64,000 nucleotides of DNA from Symsagittifera roscoffensis (GCF_963678635.1 NC_087071.1:29500141-29564140), one strand, 5' to 3'. Counted from the stretch's first letter, positions 10,950 through 21,720 are shown. Program-made: numbers and translations. Notes: a model not told the origin generated them from the letters alone.

Positions 10950-11595
10950 AGGAAAAGATTTAAACCTGAAAACTCAATACGACTCAGATATCACAGGCGA
11001 TGAACAGAAGGGTTACGAAGTCTCGGTTAGGCCTCACGACTCAAAAACCGTTCGGACCGGGAACGAAACGTTCCGCACCTCCAGGTTACAACCCAAACAA
11101 ACGCGGCAAATTTTGGCGCGTTTTGAATTTCGAACGGTGCTTCCAAGTTTCACGGCAAATCACTAACTATTTCGCTTCTTGTCGGCACCAATCTGCTGCA
11201 GAAGCTGTTAATCAATTTTCTGCGCTTCCGAGAGCACAGATACGCAGTTTTCGAGCATACCGAAGGCATGTTTATACAGGTCGGTTACTGCAAAGTGATC
11301 AGCGTTTTTTTGGCGAAAGGACCCCACATCAGATGTGAGTGTGTTTCAATACACAAGCATATGATTGGAGCGGAAAATTCTCCGACATGTGCTTATTTTG
11401 CTCTTTGCCGAGCAGCCGTCGACGACGAATTTTTTTTGCTTGGATGTCTACCTTAGGTCGAGGAAAAATCCGGAAACTGCTTTATTGTTAAGTCGCAATT
11501 TGATTGAACTGCTTCAGTTGGATGGGTCTTATCTCACAAGTTTTACAAGCATAATTCGCATTTTGTCAAAACCAGCGCTAACAACAGTAAGGTAA
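10950..11595 (+). pseudogene. pol: BEL/Pao reverse transcriptase, copy A
   Basis: Pieces in several frames: KGYEVSVRPHDSKTV, MFIQVGYCKVIS, HMIGAENSPTCAYFAL and then LLLSRNLIELLQLDG. These match successive BEL/Pao RT segments. The catalytic YxDD box region reads FCLDVYLRS, so the second Asp is lost. At least three frame changes; dead. Confidence 0.75.
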
Positions 11596-11839
11596 TTCTT
11601 ACCGCTGCAATTAATCCGGAAACCTCATCTTATGTTCTCGTTCTCAAATGGAATCACGTCACCGATAGATTGGCTGTGAGCAGGGGAATTAACCGCGCGA
11701 GCTCATATACTCTGCTACTTAGCGATCGGTTCCTAGTTCTGTGTCCACCGTGTTCTCCGCCATAATTCTTGTCGCACCGTATACCGTACGCGCACATTTG
11801 CTGCTGAAAAATATCTGGCGATTGAGTGGCCAACAGTGG

Positions 11840-12530
11840 GACAACTCTCAGTCAAATGAGTGATGACTGAGAGTTGGTGGCAACGAGGTGTCAAATAGCA
11901 ACGAGGTGTCAAAATAGCAACGAGGTTTTGTGAGCTGCCCTAAAACTGGCAAGTAGGGGTGCCATTCAATGAGTCTGCGGCATACTGACTGATGACTTCC
12001 CTTTCGAGTGTCCTTGCGCTTTTCTCCGATCTTGTGGCCGTTGTCGTCAAAGCTGCCAATAGCATAGGGGGTATCAGGTTCTCTTTTTCTCTCCCGGCCA
12101 GCGTCGCACCATCTTCTTGTCCACTCTCACTTGGACGAGCTAATTTTGCCAACAAGGCCACCACTGCTCAGAAAAGCACCTAGACAAAACTTCAACTTGC
12201 GTTTCTCTTCGGTAAAGCAAGAGTAGACCCAATGAAGATGCGTTCAGTTCCGAACTTGGAAATTCGAGCTGCGCTTTCTGCTATTAATCTGAAGGATGGT
12301 TTCAATTGGTGGCCTTGTTGGCAAAATTAGCTCGTCCAAGTGAGAGTGGACAAGGAGATGGTGCGACGCTGGCCGGGGGAGAAAAAGAGAACCTGATATC
12401 CCCTATGCTATTGGCAGGTTTGACCACAACGGCCACAAGATCGAAGAAAAGCACAAGGACACTCGAAATGGAAGTCATCAGTCAGTGTGCCGCAGACACA
12501 TTGAATGGCACCCCTGCTTGCCAGTTTTAG
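11840..12530. repeat. Fold-back palindrome within the RNase H region
   Basis: 11940-12164 (minus sense) and 12306-12530 (plus sense) are inverted copies of about 225 bp, each able to encode the same 74-residue frame beginning MVALLAKLARPSESGQ. The spacer of about 140 bp contains tcaacttgcgtttctcttcg, which recurs directly at about 12668. At the left edge, caactctcagtca faces tgactgagagttg at 11848-11883. The structure is absent from the paralogous copy B at 15.25-15.45 kb. Confidence 0.9.
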
Positions 12531-12654
12531 GGCAGCTCACAAAACCTTGTTGCTATTTTGACTTTCCAATGGATAAGGTTGACTGCACATGTTCGGTGAT
12601 TGCTCAATGACGTTTTCTGTTTTATAGCATTCATTCGCGCTCAGACAAGCACCT

Positions 12655-13270
12655 AGACAAATCATCAACTTGCGTTTCTCTTCGGTAAAGCAAGAGTAGA
12701 CCCAATGAAGATGCGTTCAGTTCCGAAGTGTGGACTTCGAGCTGCGCTTTCTGCTATTAATCTGAAGGATGGTATTAAGAAAAATCTGACTCTGAGTATT
12801 TCCAAAGTGATCATAAGGACTGACAGCACTTAAGTTCTTCAGTGGTTGAACTCGACAAGCAAACAGCCCGGGTTTGTAGCTAATTGAATAGACCAGGTTG
12901 TGAAGTCAACATCAGTTGACCAATGGTTCCATGTTTTGAGTGGAGATAACCCCGCCGACACAGGAACTTGAGGTATTACTGATGACTCCATCAAGCGAAA
13001 TAGTTGTATCAAAGGCCCTCTTTTGAAAACTTCTGCTTGACCTTTCAATCCAAATAGGGAAACTACTGAACAAATTCGCCTGATTGCTACGTTCTACGAT
13101 CTGAATGAGGGTTTAGAGGTCTCTCTAAGTTTTCAGTGCACTGCAGTTTCGACGACTGACTTTGCATTCCCTTGGGAAGAGCACAGCTCGTTTTCCATGA
13201 TAAAGCGCCTGATCGCACATATGTTGAAACTCTCACCTAAGCATGAACAATTCAGAACACCAGATTAGAC
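12655..13270 (+). pseudogene. pol: BEL/Pao RNase H-linker region, copy A
   Basis: Decayed counterpart of 15480-16065: shared nucleotide anchors are gactgacagcac (12819), aacatcagttgaccaatggttcc and cacaggaacttgaggtatt (about 12960). Stops and frame changes are frequent and no catalytic set is intact. Confidence 0.65.
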
Positions 13271-13796
13271 TCTAATTTATCCGACAGAACTTCTTATTGC
13301 AGAGGAAAGATTTAGAGTCAGTTAGAGTCATTCCTCGCTGAATTTAAGCAATTAGCTGCTAAAAAACATGTGAAAACGTCGAGCCGTATATCAACGTAAT
13401 CGGTTTTTATCGGACCGAACAGTTTGGTTAGAACTACAAGCCGTATCCAACGTCTATCTGCAACCGCGTTCGAAGCTCCCCATCCAAGGATTTTGAATAG
13501 CCGCGATCGCTTAATCCGATTGTTTCTTTTTTTTTTTCATTTTAAGCACGACGATCGGTGCGTCGACTACCTGCTTGCAACCAGACCACATGTTTCGGAA
13601 ATGCCCTAAAGCCCGCAAATTCGAAAAAAGCCTGGCTGTAAAAAAAACTCTTGATGCATGATGCTGAGAAAATTATCTGCGCGAGGTTTCCAAACAAGGA
13701 GGTCAACAATAGCAATAACACAAGCCATTCGAATCCAATTAATACCGCTCCGCGGAACCGGAATAAACTGCAAACTTCGCCATCGTACGTTGCCGG

Positions 13797-14201
13797 GTGA
13801 AGGGTACTCCTTATTGTGCTTCGATTGGAAATGGGTACAAGCACCGACGCGACCACTGCTCTCGTAATGTGCATTTACTGCTGTACTCACTTCACTCATG
13901 GATCTCGACAGGGCTTGCACAGCGTTTAAATTTAACTAAGCAAAAGCTAGATATTCTGGTAAACGGCGTCAATTTGACTGAATCTCTTCACACGCAACAA
14001 GTCGCATTGAACGTGTATGCCAAACTCGACCACCAGGAAGCCTCATTCAGAGTTACGCCGTTTGTCAAACACAGATTGAGCTTTGGTTCCGAAATCAATG
14101 AGTTTCCCATTATGCAAGACAGGTTTCCACATATGCAGCCAATTAAAACCATTGTCTACAACTACTCCGACGTTGAGATAATATTGAATGTGGATGTCTA
14201 A
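13797..14201 (+). pseudogene. pol: BEL/Pao protease region, copy B
   Basis: A 134-aa frame: HSWISTGLAQRLNLTKQKL, NGVNLTESLHTQQV, then FPHMQPIKTIVYNYSDVEI. It covers the protease and the start of the linker in a single frame, more continuous than copy A. The residues normally forming the catalytic DSG/DSC triplet fall just before the readable part. It ends at a stop at 14199. Confidence 0.7.
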
Positions 14202-14415
14202 CATGCAATGAAGGCTCTCGAATACTTAATTCATTGGAGGAAATGAAAACACTCCTGTCGCTATCCGTATGCCCTTTGGCTGGGTTCTCAGTGGCCCGCT
14301 TCACTCAGCAATTGGCCTTGCAGCCATTCCTTAGAAATGGTACGAACTAGAATTATATGGCACGTTTCAGCAAGCTGATCCCCGTTCAGCAGCTGATGAA
14401 CGTGCTTAGAAAACG

Positions 14416-15120
14416 TTGATTCTACCACGCTTCATAACCGCAGCCGTTTTATCTGGGCTGAAGACAACATTCATCTTTTTGATAATATTAGCTTCGTTGG
14501 TCCAACTTAAGTCTCTTGAAAAGCGTCTAGAGGAAAATTTGAGCCTGAAAAATCAATACGCCTCAGGTATCAGAGTTGATGAAGAGAAGGGTTACGAAGT
14601 CTCGGTTAGGCCTCACGACTCAAAAACCGTTCGGACCGGGAACGAAACATTCCGCAGCACCCAGGTTTAAACCCGAACAAACCTGGCAAAGTTTGTCGCG
14701 TTATGAGTTTTAAACGGTGCTTCTAAGTTTCAAGGCAAATCACTAATTTTTATGCTTCTTGTCAGCGCCGATCTGCTGCAGAACTTGTTAATCGTTTTAA
14801 TGAGCTTCCGAGAGCACGGGTACGCAGTTTCCGCAGATATCGGGGGCATAGTTATGCATGTCGGTTACTACAAAGTGATCAACGTGAAAAATTCGGAAAC
14901 TGCTGTATTGTTAAGTAGCAGTTTGGTTGAACTGCTTAAGCTGGGTGGGTTTACTCCTACAAAAATTATAAGCAACATTCACAATTTTCCCTTGGAATCA
15001 AATCCCTTAAAACCAGCGCTAAGAAAGGTAAGGAAGTTCTTACCGCTGCAATTATTCCGGAAACCGAATCTTTTGTTCTCGGTCTCAAAAGGGACCAAGT
15101 CACCAATAGATTGGTTATGA
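14416..15120 (+). pseudogene. pol: BEL/Pao RT remnants, copy B
   Basis: The 14416-14670 frame carries LKSLEKRLEENLSLKNQYA and EKGYEVSVRPHDSKTV. The 14752-15120 frame carries ADLLQNLLIVLMSFREHGY, VSADIGG, then LVELLKLGGFTPTKIISN. The RT centre between VSADIGG/HVGYYKVIN and the LVELLKLGGF block is missing (about 14888-14900), removing the YxDD catalytic box. Internal deletion makes it inactive. Confidence 0.75.
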
Positions 15121-15318
15121 GAAGAGAATTTAACCGCGAGCTCGAAGATTCTGTTACTTAGCGATCGGTTCTTAGTTCTTGTCATCCGTGTTCGACCCCA
15201 TAATTCTTGTCGCATCGTATACCGTACGCGCACCTTTGCTACTGAAAGATATCTGGCGACTGAGTGGCCAACAGTGGGAGGACTCTCAGTCAAATGAGTT
15301 GTGCCTCAGACTCATTGA

Positions 15319-16065
15319 ATGGCATCACGGCTTGCCAGTTTTAGGGCATCTCACAATACCTCGTTGCTATTTTCTCTTTCAATGGATGAGGTTGAACTGC
15401 ACATGTACGGCGATAGCTCATTGGACGTTTTTTGTTCTATAGCAGTCCCTCGCGCTCAGAAAAACGCCTATTCCAAATGTCAACTTGCGTTTGTCTGCGC
15501 TAAAGCAAGAGCAGCCCCAATGAAGTTGCTTTCAGTTTTGTAGTGGATTGTCAACCTGCACTTCTTGCTATTCGTCTGAAGGATGGTACCGAGAAAGCTC
15601 TGACTTTTGAGTACTTCCAAAGAGTTCATCTCGACTGACAGCACTACATACCTTCCGTGGTTGAGCTCGATAAGCAATCAGCTCGTATTTCTAGCCAATC
15701 GAAAAGCCCAGGTTCTGGAGTCAACATCAGTTGACCAATGGTTCCTTGTTTTGCGTGGAGACAACTACGCTGACACAGGAACTAGAGGTATTTCTGCTGA
15801 CTCCCTCAAGCAAAGCCGTTGGGTTACCTGCACTTCTTTTTTGAAAACTTCTGAATGGCCATTCTATCCCAATAGCGAAGTTACTGAGAAAATTCGCCTG
15901 GATGGTCCCGTCTACGATCTGAATTACGGTTTAGGGGTGTCTTCAAACTTTCCGTGTACTGCAGTTTTGAATGAGTTTACCTTCCCTCGGGAAGAGCACA
16001 GCTCGTTCTCCAAGATAAAACGGCTTTTCGCATATATGTTGAGAATCTCACCTAAACATAAATAA
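15319..16065 (+). pseudogene. pol: BEL/Pao RNase H and linker, copy B
   Basis: The 15319-15543 frame contains MDEVELHMYGDSSLDVF, an RNase H first-Asp-like segment. The 15607-16065 frame (152 aa) contains FISTDSTTYLPWL, ESTSVDQWFLVLRGDNYAD and TGTRGISADSLKQSRW, the characteristic BEL/Pao RNase H end and Pao linker. A frameshift near 15545-15610 separates them. This is the best preserved part of the element. Confidence 0.85.
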
Positions 16066-16502
16066 TTCAGAACGCCAGATAAGGCCATAAATGATCCAGC
16101 AGAACTTCTCATTGGAGAGGAAAAACTTTTGCACTTTTCGCAGTTATAGTCAATCCCAGCTGAATGTAAGCAATTACCAGCTGGAAAACAGGTGGCAATA
16201 AAGAGCCGTATATCCTTGTGTTCGCCCTTTATCGGACCGAACACTTTGGTTATATCTACCGGCCTCATCCAACGTCTCTCCACAACCGCCTTCAAAACTC
16301 GCCAGCCAAAAAAAATGGATAGTCGCCATCCCTTAATCCGATTGTTTCTCTGTTTTTTTTCTCCTTGAGCTCGAACATCAGTTCGTGGAAAACCTCCGTC
16401 ATTCATCAGCAGTGTGTTGTACTACGCTTGAGATCTGCAGTAGGAGCTGTCTAAACAAAGCGCATATGCTGTAGAAAGCGAAAAGCAAAAACCGTTACTC
16501 CA

Positions 16503-16780
16503 ATGATGTCAGACTTTCCTTTGGAGCGTCTAGGTTACCACCAGGCACCGTTTTTGAACTGCAGAGGCGACTTTCTTGTACCATTTTACGTGACCATTCG
16601 TCGATCTCCCGAGAAACGCTGGGGTTTTCTGTTTACTTGCTTAAAGACTCGCGGAATTCAAACTGAGTTGACTTCATTCATGGACAAAAGTTTACGTTTG
16701 ATGGTTATCGAGTTCTTCATCTCTAGGCGAGAAACACCCCCGTAAATTTGGTCGGACAATGAAAAGAACTGTGTAGGAGC
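16503..16780 (+). pseudogene. pol: BEL/Pao integrase core
   Basis: FPLERLGYHQAPFLNCRGDF, then KRWGFLFTCLKTRGIQTEL, matches the start of the BEL/Pao integrase catalytic core. The 80-aa frame stops at 16743, but the same frame continues with IWSDNEKNCVGAEK, holding the second catalytic Asp (gac at 16755-16757). Premature stops disable it. Confidence 0.8.
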
Positions 16781-16936
16781 AGAAAAATAGCTTCTTCTTT
16801 GTATCAAAAGCAAAGAAGCTCCACTGTCGCTCGTACACAAACGCACTAAGTATAATCCACCTAAAAAACCATATCAATGTGAAGCTTGAGAGCGATTGGT
16901 GCGCAGTTGTAAGCGCGTGTTTTATGCAATCTTAAG

Positions 16937-17429
16937 GTGAAGAAGCTCGTTGACGAGATATTGAACAGAACCAGGTGCCTAGTTGAAGGTTCTTTTAACG
17001 CCCGTCCTCTCACTCATCTTTCTAACGACCCACATAGTCTTGCAGCTTTGACGCCGAATCGTTTTTTTAGGTCAGCACAGTCTAACATTTTCGTCTCTAA
17101 GATCCAGCGAAAAGGGTTCTCACTCTGAACGCTATCCCCGTGCGCAGTCTTACGTACTTGCAATTTGACAGTGATGGTTGAGTGAGTACGTCCCGACACT
17201 CAATAGGAGAATTAAGCGGTATGCTCCTCCTGAAGATTCCTTGAAAACGGGAGATTTACTGTGCTTAGTTGAATCGACCAGACCTAAGGGTCACTACCCA
17301 CCAGCACGCATAATGTCGCTAAACTACGGCAAAGACAACATCGCCCGTTCCTCAAACATTAGGACCGTCTCCGGAAACTACATCCGGCCGCTCGTTAAGC
17401 TCGTTACGGGTCCGGCTCCTTCGGGGTGA
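16937..17429 (+). pseudogene. pol: BEL/Pao integrase C-terminal part
   Basis: 16937-17128 has CLVEGSFNARPLTHLSNDP, then LAALTPNRFF. After a frame change, 17178-17429 (83 aa) has EYVPTLNRRIKRYAPPEDS, LKTGDLLCLVESTRPKGHYP and RTVSGNYIRPLVKL, the terminal DUF5641-like domain of BEL/Pao Pol. The stop at 17427 is followed within a few bases by the purine tract and LTR-like DNA, as expected at the end of pol. Confidence 0.85.
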
Positions 17430-17433
17430 AGGA

Positions 17434-18330
17434 TGTTTATGCTATATAGCATTAGGTTGAAAGTATGAAAACTAGTATAGTATAAAATCAGTATAGTCCC
17501 TTGGCAATACCAGATATATAGCCCAACGTATACTTAGTGCGTTCCGAGGAGTACGGCGTAGGTACGATTCTCACCTAAGTCGTTCCATTTGAGAATCACC
17601 TTTGAGCCGAGCCTAATGGTACGTAAAATGCTAATATTTCTTTCAGTTCAAAATTGGTTTGCAATTGAGTTTCTGTTAATACAACTGCGTGAACTGAATA
17701 TGAAATCATTGTGAAAAATCACAAAACTCACGAAATCAGCGCATGAACAACTCCACTTTTTTGCTTGATACGTTTAGGGTTGTTGCTACTTTCTTGCAAT
17801 ATAATTTAAAAAAAACTTGCCGTTTTTCGATTCTCTTGAAATAAACCCAAACTCATTTTTTTATTCGAGTTATTAAAAGTCCAGAGTGTTTTTTGGTGCT
17901 GCGACTCGGGAAAGTTTTGTGATGACTTCTTCAAAAGGCAAATGGACTCCTTCAAGATGCAAGTGATGCACGCGAGCAAATTGTGAGGATGTATTCAGAA
18001 AGAAAGTATTCATCGACATCGAAGACCAAAATTTTCAAGGGGGCAATCAAAAAACAAAAAACCAAGGATCTGAGGAGAATTTTGTATGACCACATTTTTT
18101 GAAAGAAGGAACGACCCGAACACTATTTTGTGCGACCAGAAATTGTATCAAGGAATGACCCCCTACACGATTTTGTGCGACCTCATTATCCAAGTAAAGG
18201 AGCCCTGTACATTTTTTTGTGATCTAACTTTTTTAAATGAGAACCACCCAAATACAATTTTGTGCGGCCTTAATTTAGAAAGACTTGCCGTTTATCGACT
18301 CTCTTGAATTTGGCCAATTATGTTTCCCGT
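17434..18330 (+). repeat. Probable BEL/Pao 3' LTR-like region
   Basis: It starts TGTTTATGCT right after the purine tract. From about 17470 it aligns with the left repeats (955-1740 and 2870-3700), including tatagtcncttggcaatacc and the TTTTGTGYGACC minisatellite (18070-18275, about five copies). It is therefore plausibly LTR DNA flanking the element on both sides. Its right end is not defined and no CA terminus or target duplication was recognised. Confidence 0.5.
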
Positions 18331-18448
18331 TTTTATTCATCAGAATAAACACAATGTGGTATGTTTGGATCGTGAGGGCCGAAGGTTCTTTTTCCAATTC
18401 CCCAAACGAATTTTTATAATTAGATTTTTTGTTCAGATTGTCCAATTG

Positions 18449-18650
18449 GGCTCTTTTTCAGTTCTCTCCCTTTTAAATTCAATTTTGAAAAGTCGTTTTA
18501 AAGTTATCGTAATGCGCGGTGAACAAATCGTCATTTCTGAAAAGATTTGTTCTTCATACTTTACTGCGTAACATCACTCACTTAGCCGTAATAACACGTA
18601 AAACAAACATAAAACTCGTTATTTTGAAAAAGGGAAACTGGAAAAGAGCC
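18449..18650 (+). mobile_element. MITE M1 copy
   Basis: 202-bp element with GGCTCTTTTTCAG and GGAAAAGAGCC ends. Target duplication is tccaattg on the left (18441-18448) and tccgattg on the right (18651-18658), 7 of 8 bases. Confidence 0.85.
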
Positions 18651-18851
18651 TCCGATTGTTACAAAATTTGGCATGTAAACTAATTAGGTCACGGCAAACA
18701 GTCTTGCTCTTCTTACAAAACCATTCAGCAAACTATTCGTTACACCGTAAAATTGATCCCCTTCTGAAAGAATCTTTGGACCAGTGAAATCCAGTTTGAA
18801 TGTTGCAGCAATGAATGAATTGCGTGAAGCCGAGGAGTCAAAAAAATCCGT

Positions 18852-19054
18852 GGCTCTTTTTACTCCCCCCCCCCCACCTGCAAATTTTTACATGTAACTT
18901 TGTTGACCACATTGTCCGATTGTAATGAAAATTTACATACGAACTAATAAGGCCACGACAAACATATTTGGTCTTCATACTCAACCTCGTAAAACCACTG
19001 GTTACACTAATATATTGAAGCTCGTTCGAGGTGGGGGGAAAAAGAAAAAGAGCC
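18852..19054 (+). mobile_element. MITE M2 copy with perfect target duplication
   Basis: 203-bp element with GGCTCTTTTTACTCCCCCC at the left and GGGAAAAAGAAAAAGAGCC at the right. Flanked by identical 8-bp aaatccgt (18844-18851 and 19055-19062). The interior includes a conserved gaaaatttacatacgaac segment. Confidence 0.95.
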
Positions 19055-19149
19055 AAATCCGTTAAAAATTGAAGGAGAAAAAATCATTCAGACTGTAAAT
19101 ACCACAAATATATAATAGCCCCATGGGACCCTAACTTAGGCAAGCAGTT

Positions 19150-19560
19150 ATAGGGCAAAACGGGGCCAATGCTCGAACTACGATTTAAGCTTGTTTTGAA
19201 CGAGCGCAAGAATGTTTTTATAGTTCAAAACAGGGTTGTCGAGGTCTCTCAAACAGTAAAAAGAGCTTGTTTTGGTCACGTTTTCTACGTCGCAAGCAAA
19301 ACTTTGAAAATCAGGCAAAAAAAGGCGATTTTAGGAACTTTTTGGAAAATGTCGACCACAAAACCGATTTTTGGCGCGCGCTTCTCCCTCGAAATTAGTA
19401 AATATTGGCACCAAAGGCGACTCTAGAAATTTTTAAGGGTCCGTCCCCAAATATGGATATTTCAAAATAGTACAAAATAGGACCCTTTCGGTTGGTAGGG
19501 GTCGAATCCCTGAAGGAGGGTGTCCGCCCCCACCGCCCTCCAAAAACCGCCCCTGGTTCC
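19150..19560 (+). repeat. Dispersed repeat R4
   Basis: Shares tttttggcgcgcgc, aggaccctttcg-like and ggtgtccgcccccnc blocks with the complement of 29480-29870, and ends ccgcccctggttcc. A third partial copy starts at 54893 (ggggcggatctggg). The CCAGGGGCGG-type ends suggest a non-autonomous DNA transposon. No coding capacity. Confidence 0.6.
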
Positions 19561-19703
19561 TTAGGTAAGTTTATCTGCGCTCGCGCTATTTGGTCTTTTT
19601 CCAGTCAACCCATCCTCCCACATATCAAGTTTTGCATGTTCTCATATTTTTTTGCTTGTTATTATGGCTGAATGCGTGACTACGATGTAATGTAAGAAGA
19701 ACA

Positions 19704-19918
19704 GGCTCTTTTCCAGTTTCCGACCCTCTCGTAAAATTTCAAAACAAAGTTGTTCAAAAATTGTTCACACGGCATTTGCATGTAAAAAACGTTGTGAAAA
19801 TCTGTTCACCTGTCCAGGCTTACATGTTTTAATGCAGTTTATAATATGAAATGTCACTTTAAATATGTGTTCGTTTATTAAATTTCCGAAAAAATCAAAG
19901 GGGGACTGGAAAAGAGCC
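19704..19918 (+). mobile_element. MITE M3 copy with perfect target duplication
   Basis: 215-bp element, GGCTCTTTTCCAGTTTCC to GGACTGGAAAAGAGCC, flanked by identical gaagaaca (19696-19703 and 19919-19926). The interior (gttcacacggcattt, gcatgtaaaa) differs from M1 and M2 although the tips are shared. Confidence 0.95.
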
Positions 19919-19924
19919 GAAGAA

Positions 19925-20480
19925 CAAGACTGCGCGTATCAGGGCGAAGTCCTGAATGTTCCGACTGCCTTTTAAGGTTTTTGAAGCAGTAATAACATTA
20001 AAAAAAAACTAAATGTCATAAAATGAAATGAAAATTTTTTTTTCTAAATTTTGAAATTTTCCCCCTAAAATCATCCCCCCACACGCCATATCGGCTCTTT
20101 TCCAGTCCCCCCCCCCTTCAAATTAATTTTTGAAAACCTCATTTAACGTTGTCATAATGCAATGAAAATTGGCATGATGAACAAATTGTCAATTCGGAAC
20201 AGATTTGTTCTTCATACAATACAGCGTAACATCATGCATTTAGCCATAAAAAAACGTAAAACAAACAATATTTTGAAAGGTTGGGGGGGGGGGGGAGTGG
20301 AAAAGAGCCGCCATATCAAGTACAAAAGATTTCGCTCTTTGTACTAATCAATTATGGCAAATAACTTTTTTTCAACCAATTTGGAACAATTTCTAAGACG
20401 GATTAAATCTCTGCTTACGCATTAATAGCGCGAAGTATATCGCGCGTTTATTGTCACAAATTGGCCAAAATGGCACTCTT
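19925..20480 (+). repeat. Dispersed repeat R5 containing an M1 insertion
   Basis: Matches the complement of 61370-61710 and, partly, 35005-35300: blocks gaatgttccgactgccttttaagg, caatttggaacaatttctaag and gcgcgaagtatatcgcgcg. The M1 MITE at 20093-20309 sits in the middle and is absent from the 61-kb copy. Confidence 0.75.
20093..20309 (+). mobile_element. MITE M1 copy with perfect target duplication
   Basis: 217-bp M1 with GGCTCTTTTCCAGTCCCCC and GGAAAAGAGCC ends, flanked by identical gccatatc (20085-20092 and 20310-20317). The uninterrupted paralogue of the host repeat at 61.5 kb acts as an empty site. Confidence 0.97.
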
Positions 20481-20590
20481 TAAACCCACATAACTTTACA
20501 AAAAATAATCACAGGTGAAATATCTTTTCAAGTTTAAGCTCAGGACAAAAATACCTTTTGAATGATATATAAAAATTCCGTCAAAAAAGG

Positions 20591-20807
20591 GGCTCTTTTC
20601 CAGTTCCCCCCTTTCAAATTCAATACTGAAAATTCTATTTAACATTGTCATAATGCATCGAAATTTGGCGCGGTGAACAAATCGGCAATTCTGAACAGAT
20701 TTGTTCTTCATACTTTACAGCGTAACATCACGCATTTAGCCGTAATAACACGTAAAACTAACATAAAACTCGGTATTTTGAAAGGGGGGGGGAACTGGAA
20801 AAGAGCC
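20591..20807 (+). mobile_element. MITE M1 copy
   Basis: 217-bp element, GGCTCTTTTCCAGTTCCCC to GGAACTGGAAAAGAGCC. Flanks aaaaaagg and aaaaaaga match at 7 of 8 positions. Confidence 0.92.
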
Positions 20808-20892
20808 AAAAAAGACTAGTTAAAATGTCGAATTTTGTTTGAAGAAAGAAAAACCCATCCCGAGCACAAATATTCTGTTACTTTCGTATCGA

Positions 20893-21018
20893 AAGTCGGA
20901 ACAACAAGCGTGCTCACAAAAGTTAACTTGTTAACCATGCAATTTTTCTTAACATTATGATAACGTAAAGAAAGTTTTCAAAACTGAAATTCAATTGTTG
21001 GGGGAATTGGAAAAGAGC
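20893..21018 (-). mobile_element. M1 fragment (one end only)
   Basis: Only the portion from the gttaacc/cattatgataacg segment to the gggggaattggaaaagagc tip is present. It directly abuts the next M1 copy. Confidence 0.55.
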
Positions 21019-21374
21019 ATGCTATTTTTTGATAGTTTTCAGTATTTTTGCGGCTAAAATGCGTGAGGTTATAATCGGAAGTATGAAGAACAAATCTGTC
21101 AGATGGCTCTTTTTCCTTCCCCCGGAGTGGTCTAACGAGTGGTTTTACAAGGTTAATTATGAAATTCAAATATGTTTGTCATGGCCTAATTAGTCTGCAT
21201 ATCAATTGTCAAGACAATCGGACAAAGTGAACAGAAACTTCAAATATAAAAATTTGCAGGTGGGGGAAAGGAAAAAGAGCCTGTCAGATTTTTCCCCATG
21301 CCAAGTTTTCTTGCATTATGACAACGTTAAATAAGTTTTTCCGAACTGAATTTACAGGGGGATTAGAAAAGAGC
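21019..21374 (-). mobile_element. M1 copy split by an M2 insertion
   Basis: M1 interior (ggctaaaatgcgtgagg, gtatgaagaacaaatctg) stops at the M2 element at 21105-21281 and resumes with catgccaagttttcttgcat, ending gggggattagaaaagagc. The left tip is decayed. Confidence 0.7.
21105..21281 (-). mobile_element. MITE M2 nested in M1, perfect target duplication
   Basis: 177-bp M2 (GGCTCTTTTTCCTTCCCCC to GGAAAAAGAGCC) flanked by identical tgtcagat (21097-21104 and 21282-21289). The nesting shows that M2 was active after this M1 inserted. Confidence 0.95.
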
Positions 21375-21403
21375 TTTAACTTTTTCACCATACCAATTTT
21401 TAT

Positions 21404-21720
21404 TCAAGTATATCTATCCTAAAATTGTTTTTAGAAAACAAAATTGAAAAATAGGGGAAGGAGAGTGGAAAAGGGCTTTGTTTTGATCACCATGCAGAAT
21501 TTCATTACATTATGATGACAATTGGGCTCTTTTTCTTTTCCCCCCACCTCACACGAGCATCAATTTTATGGTGTAACGAGTGGTTTTACAAGGTTAATTA
21601 TGAACAGCAAATATGTTTGCCATGCCCTTATTAGTCCGTATGCTAATTTTCATAACAATCGAACAATGTGAACACATTTTTCATTCTAAAATTTTGCAGG
21701 TGGGGGGGAAATAGAATTAG
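21404..21720 (-). mobile_element. M1/M3-like fragments with a decayed M2 copy
   Basis: A tip ggagagtggaaaagggc ends near 21477, followed by M1-like ttcattacattatgatgac. At 21525 an M2 copy begins (GGCTCTTTTTCTTTTCCCC) and ends in degraded ggtgggggggaaatagaat near 21715. No clear target duplication. Confidence 0.6.

Larger units (their letters stand above)
13568..16400 (+). repeat. Large tandem duplicate B of BEL/Pao gag-pol
   Basis: At 13568 the sequence jumps from integrase-proximal DNA back to the gag zinc-knuckle segment (ctgcttgcaacc, as at 9988). It then repeats 9988-about 13550 in order, diverged by roughly 15-20% by eye. The two copies are therefore an old tandem duplication within the element, or two elements joined by recombination. 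Confidence 0.85.
6589..17433 (+). mobile_element. Degenerate BEL/Pao LTR retrotransposon with internal duplications
   Basis: Coding remnants in order are gag, gag zinc-knuckle region, DUF1758-type protease, RT, RNase H, integrase and the BEL integrase C-terminal domain, all on the plus strand and all interrupted. Two rearrangements enlarge it: a 998-bp gag duplication (7791-8788 and 8789-about 9780) and a ~3.6-kb tandem duplication (about 9988-13555 and 13568-about 16400). A purine tract, cggggtgaagga, precedes a TG at 17434, as expected for a polypurine tract and 3' LTR start. It cannot encode working proteins. Confidence 0.85.

Noticed and set aside
13542..13920. Overlapping minus-strand frames of 104-110 codons
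   Set aside because: They are antisense to the BEL/Pao zinc-knuckle and protease region, which is identified on the plus strand.
15924..16406. 160-codon minus-strand frame
   Set aside because: Antisense to the BEL/Pao linker; no motifs, while the plus strand has recognisable Pol segments.
18070..18275. Regularly spaced TTTTGTGCGACC words, possible CRISPR-like or protein repeat
   Set aside because: The whole unit, not only the word, is related; it is a degenerate minisatellite in LTR-like DNA.
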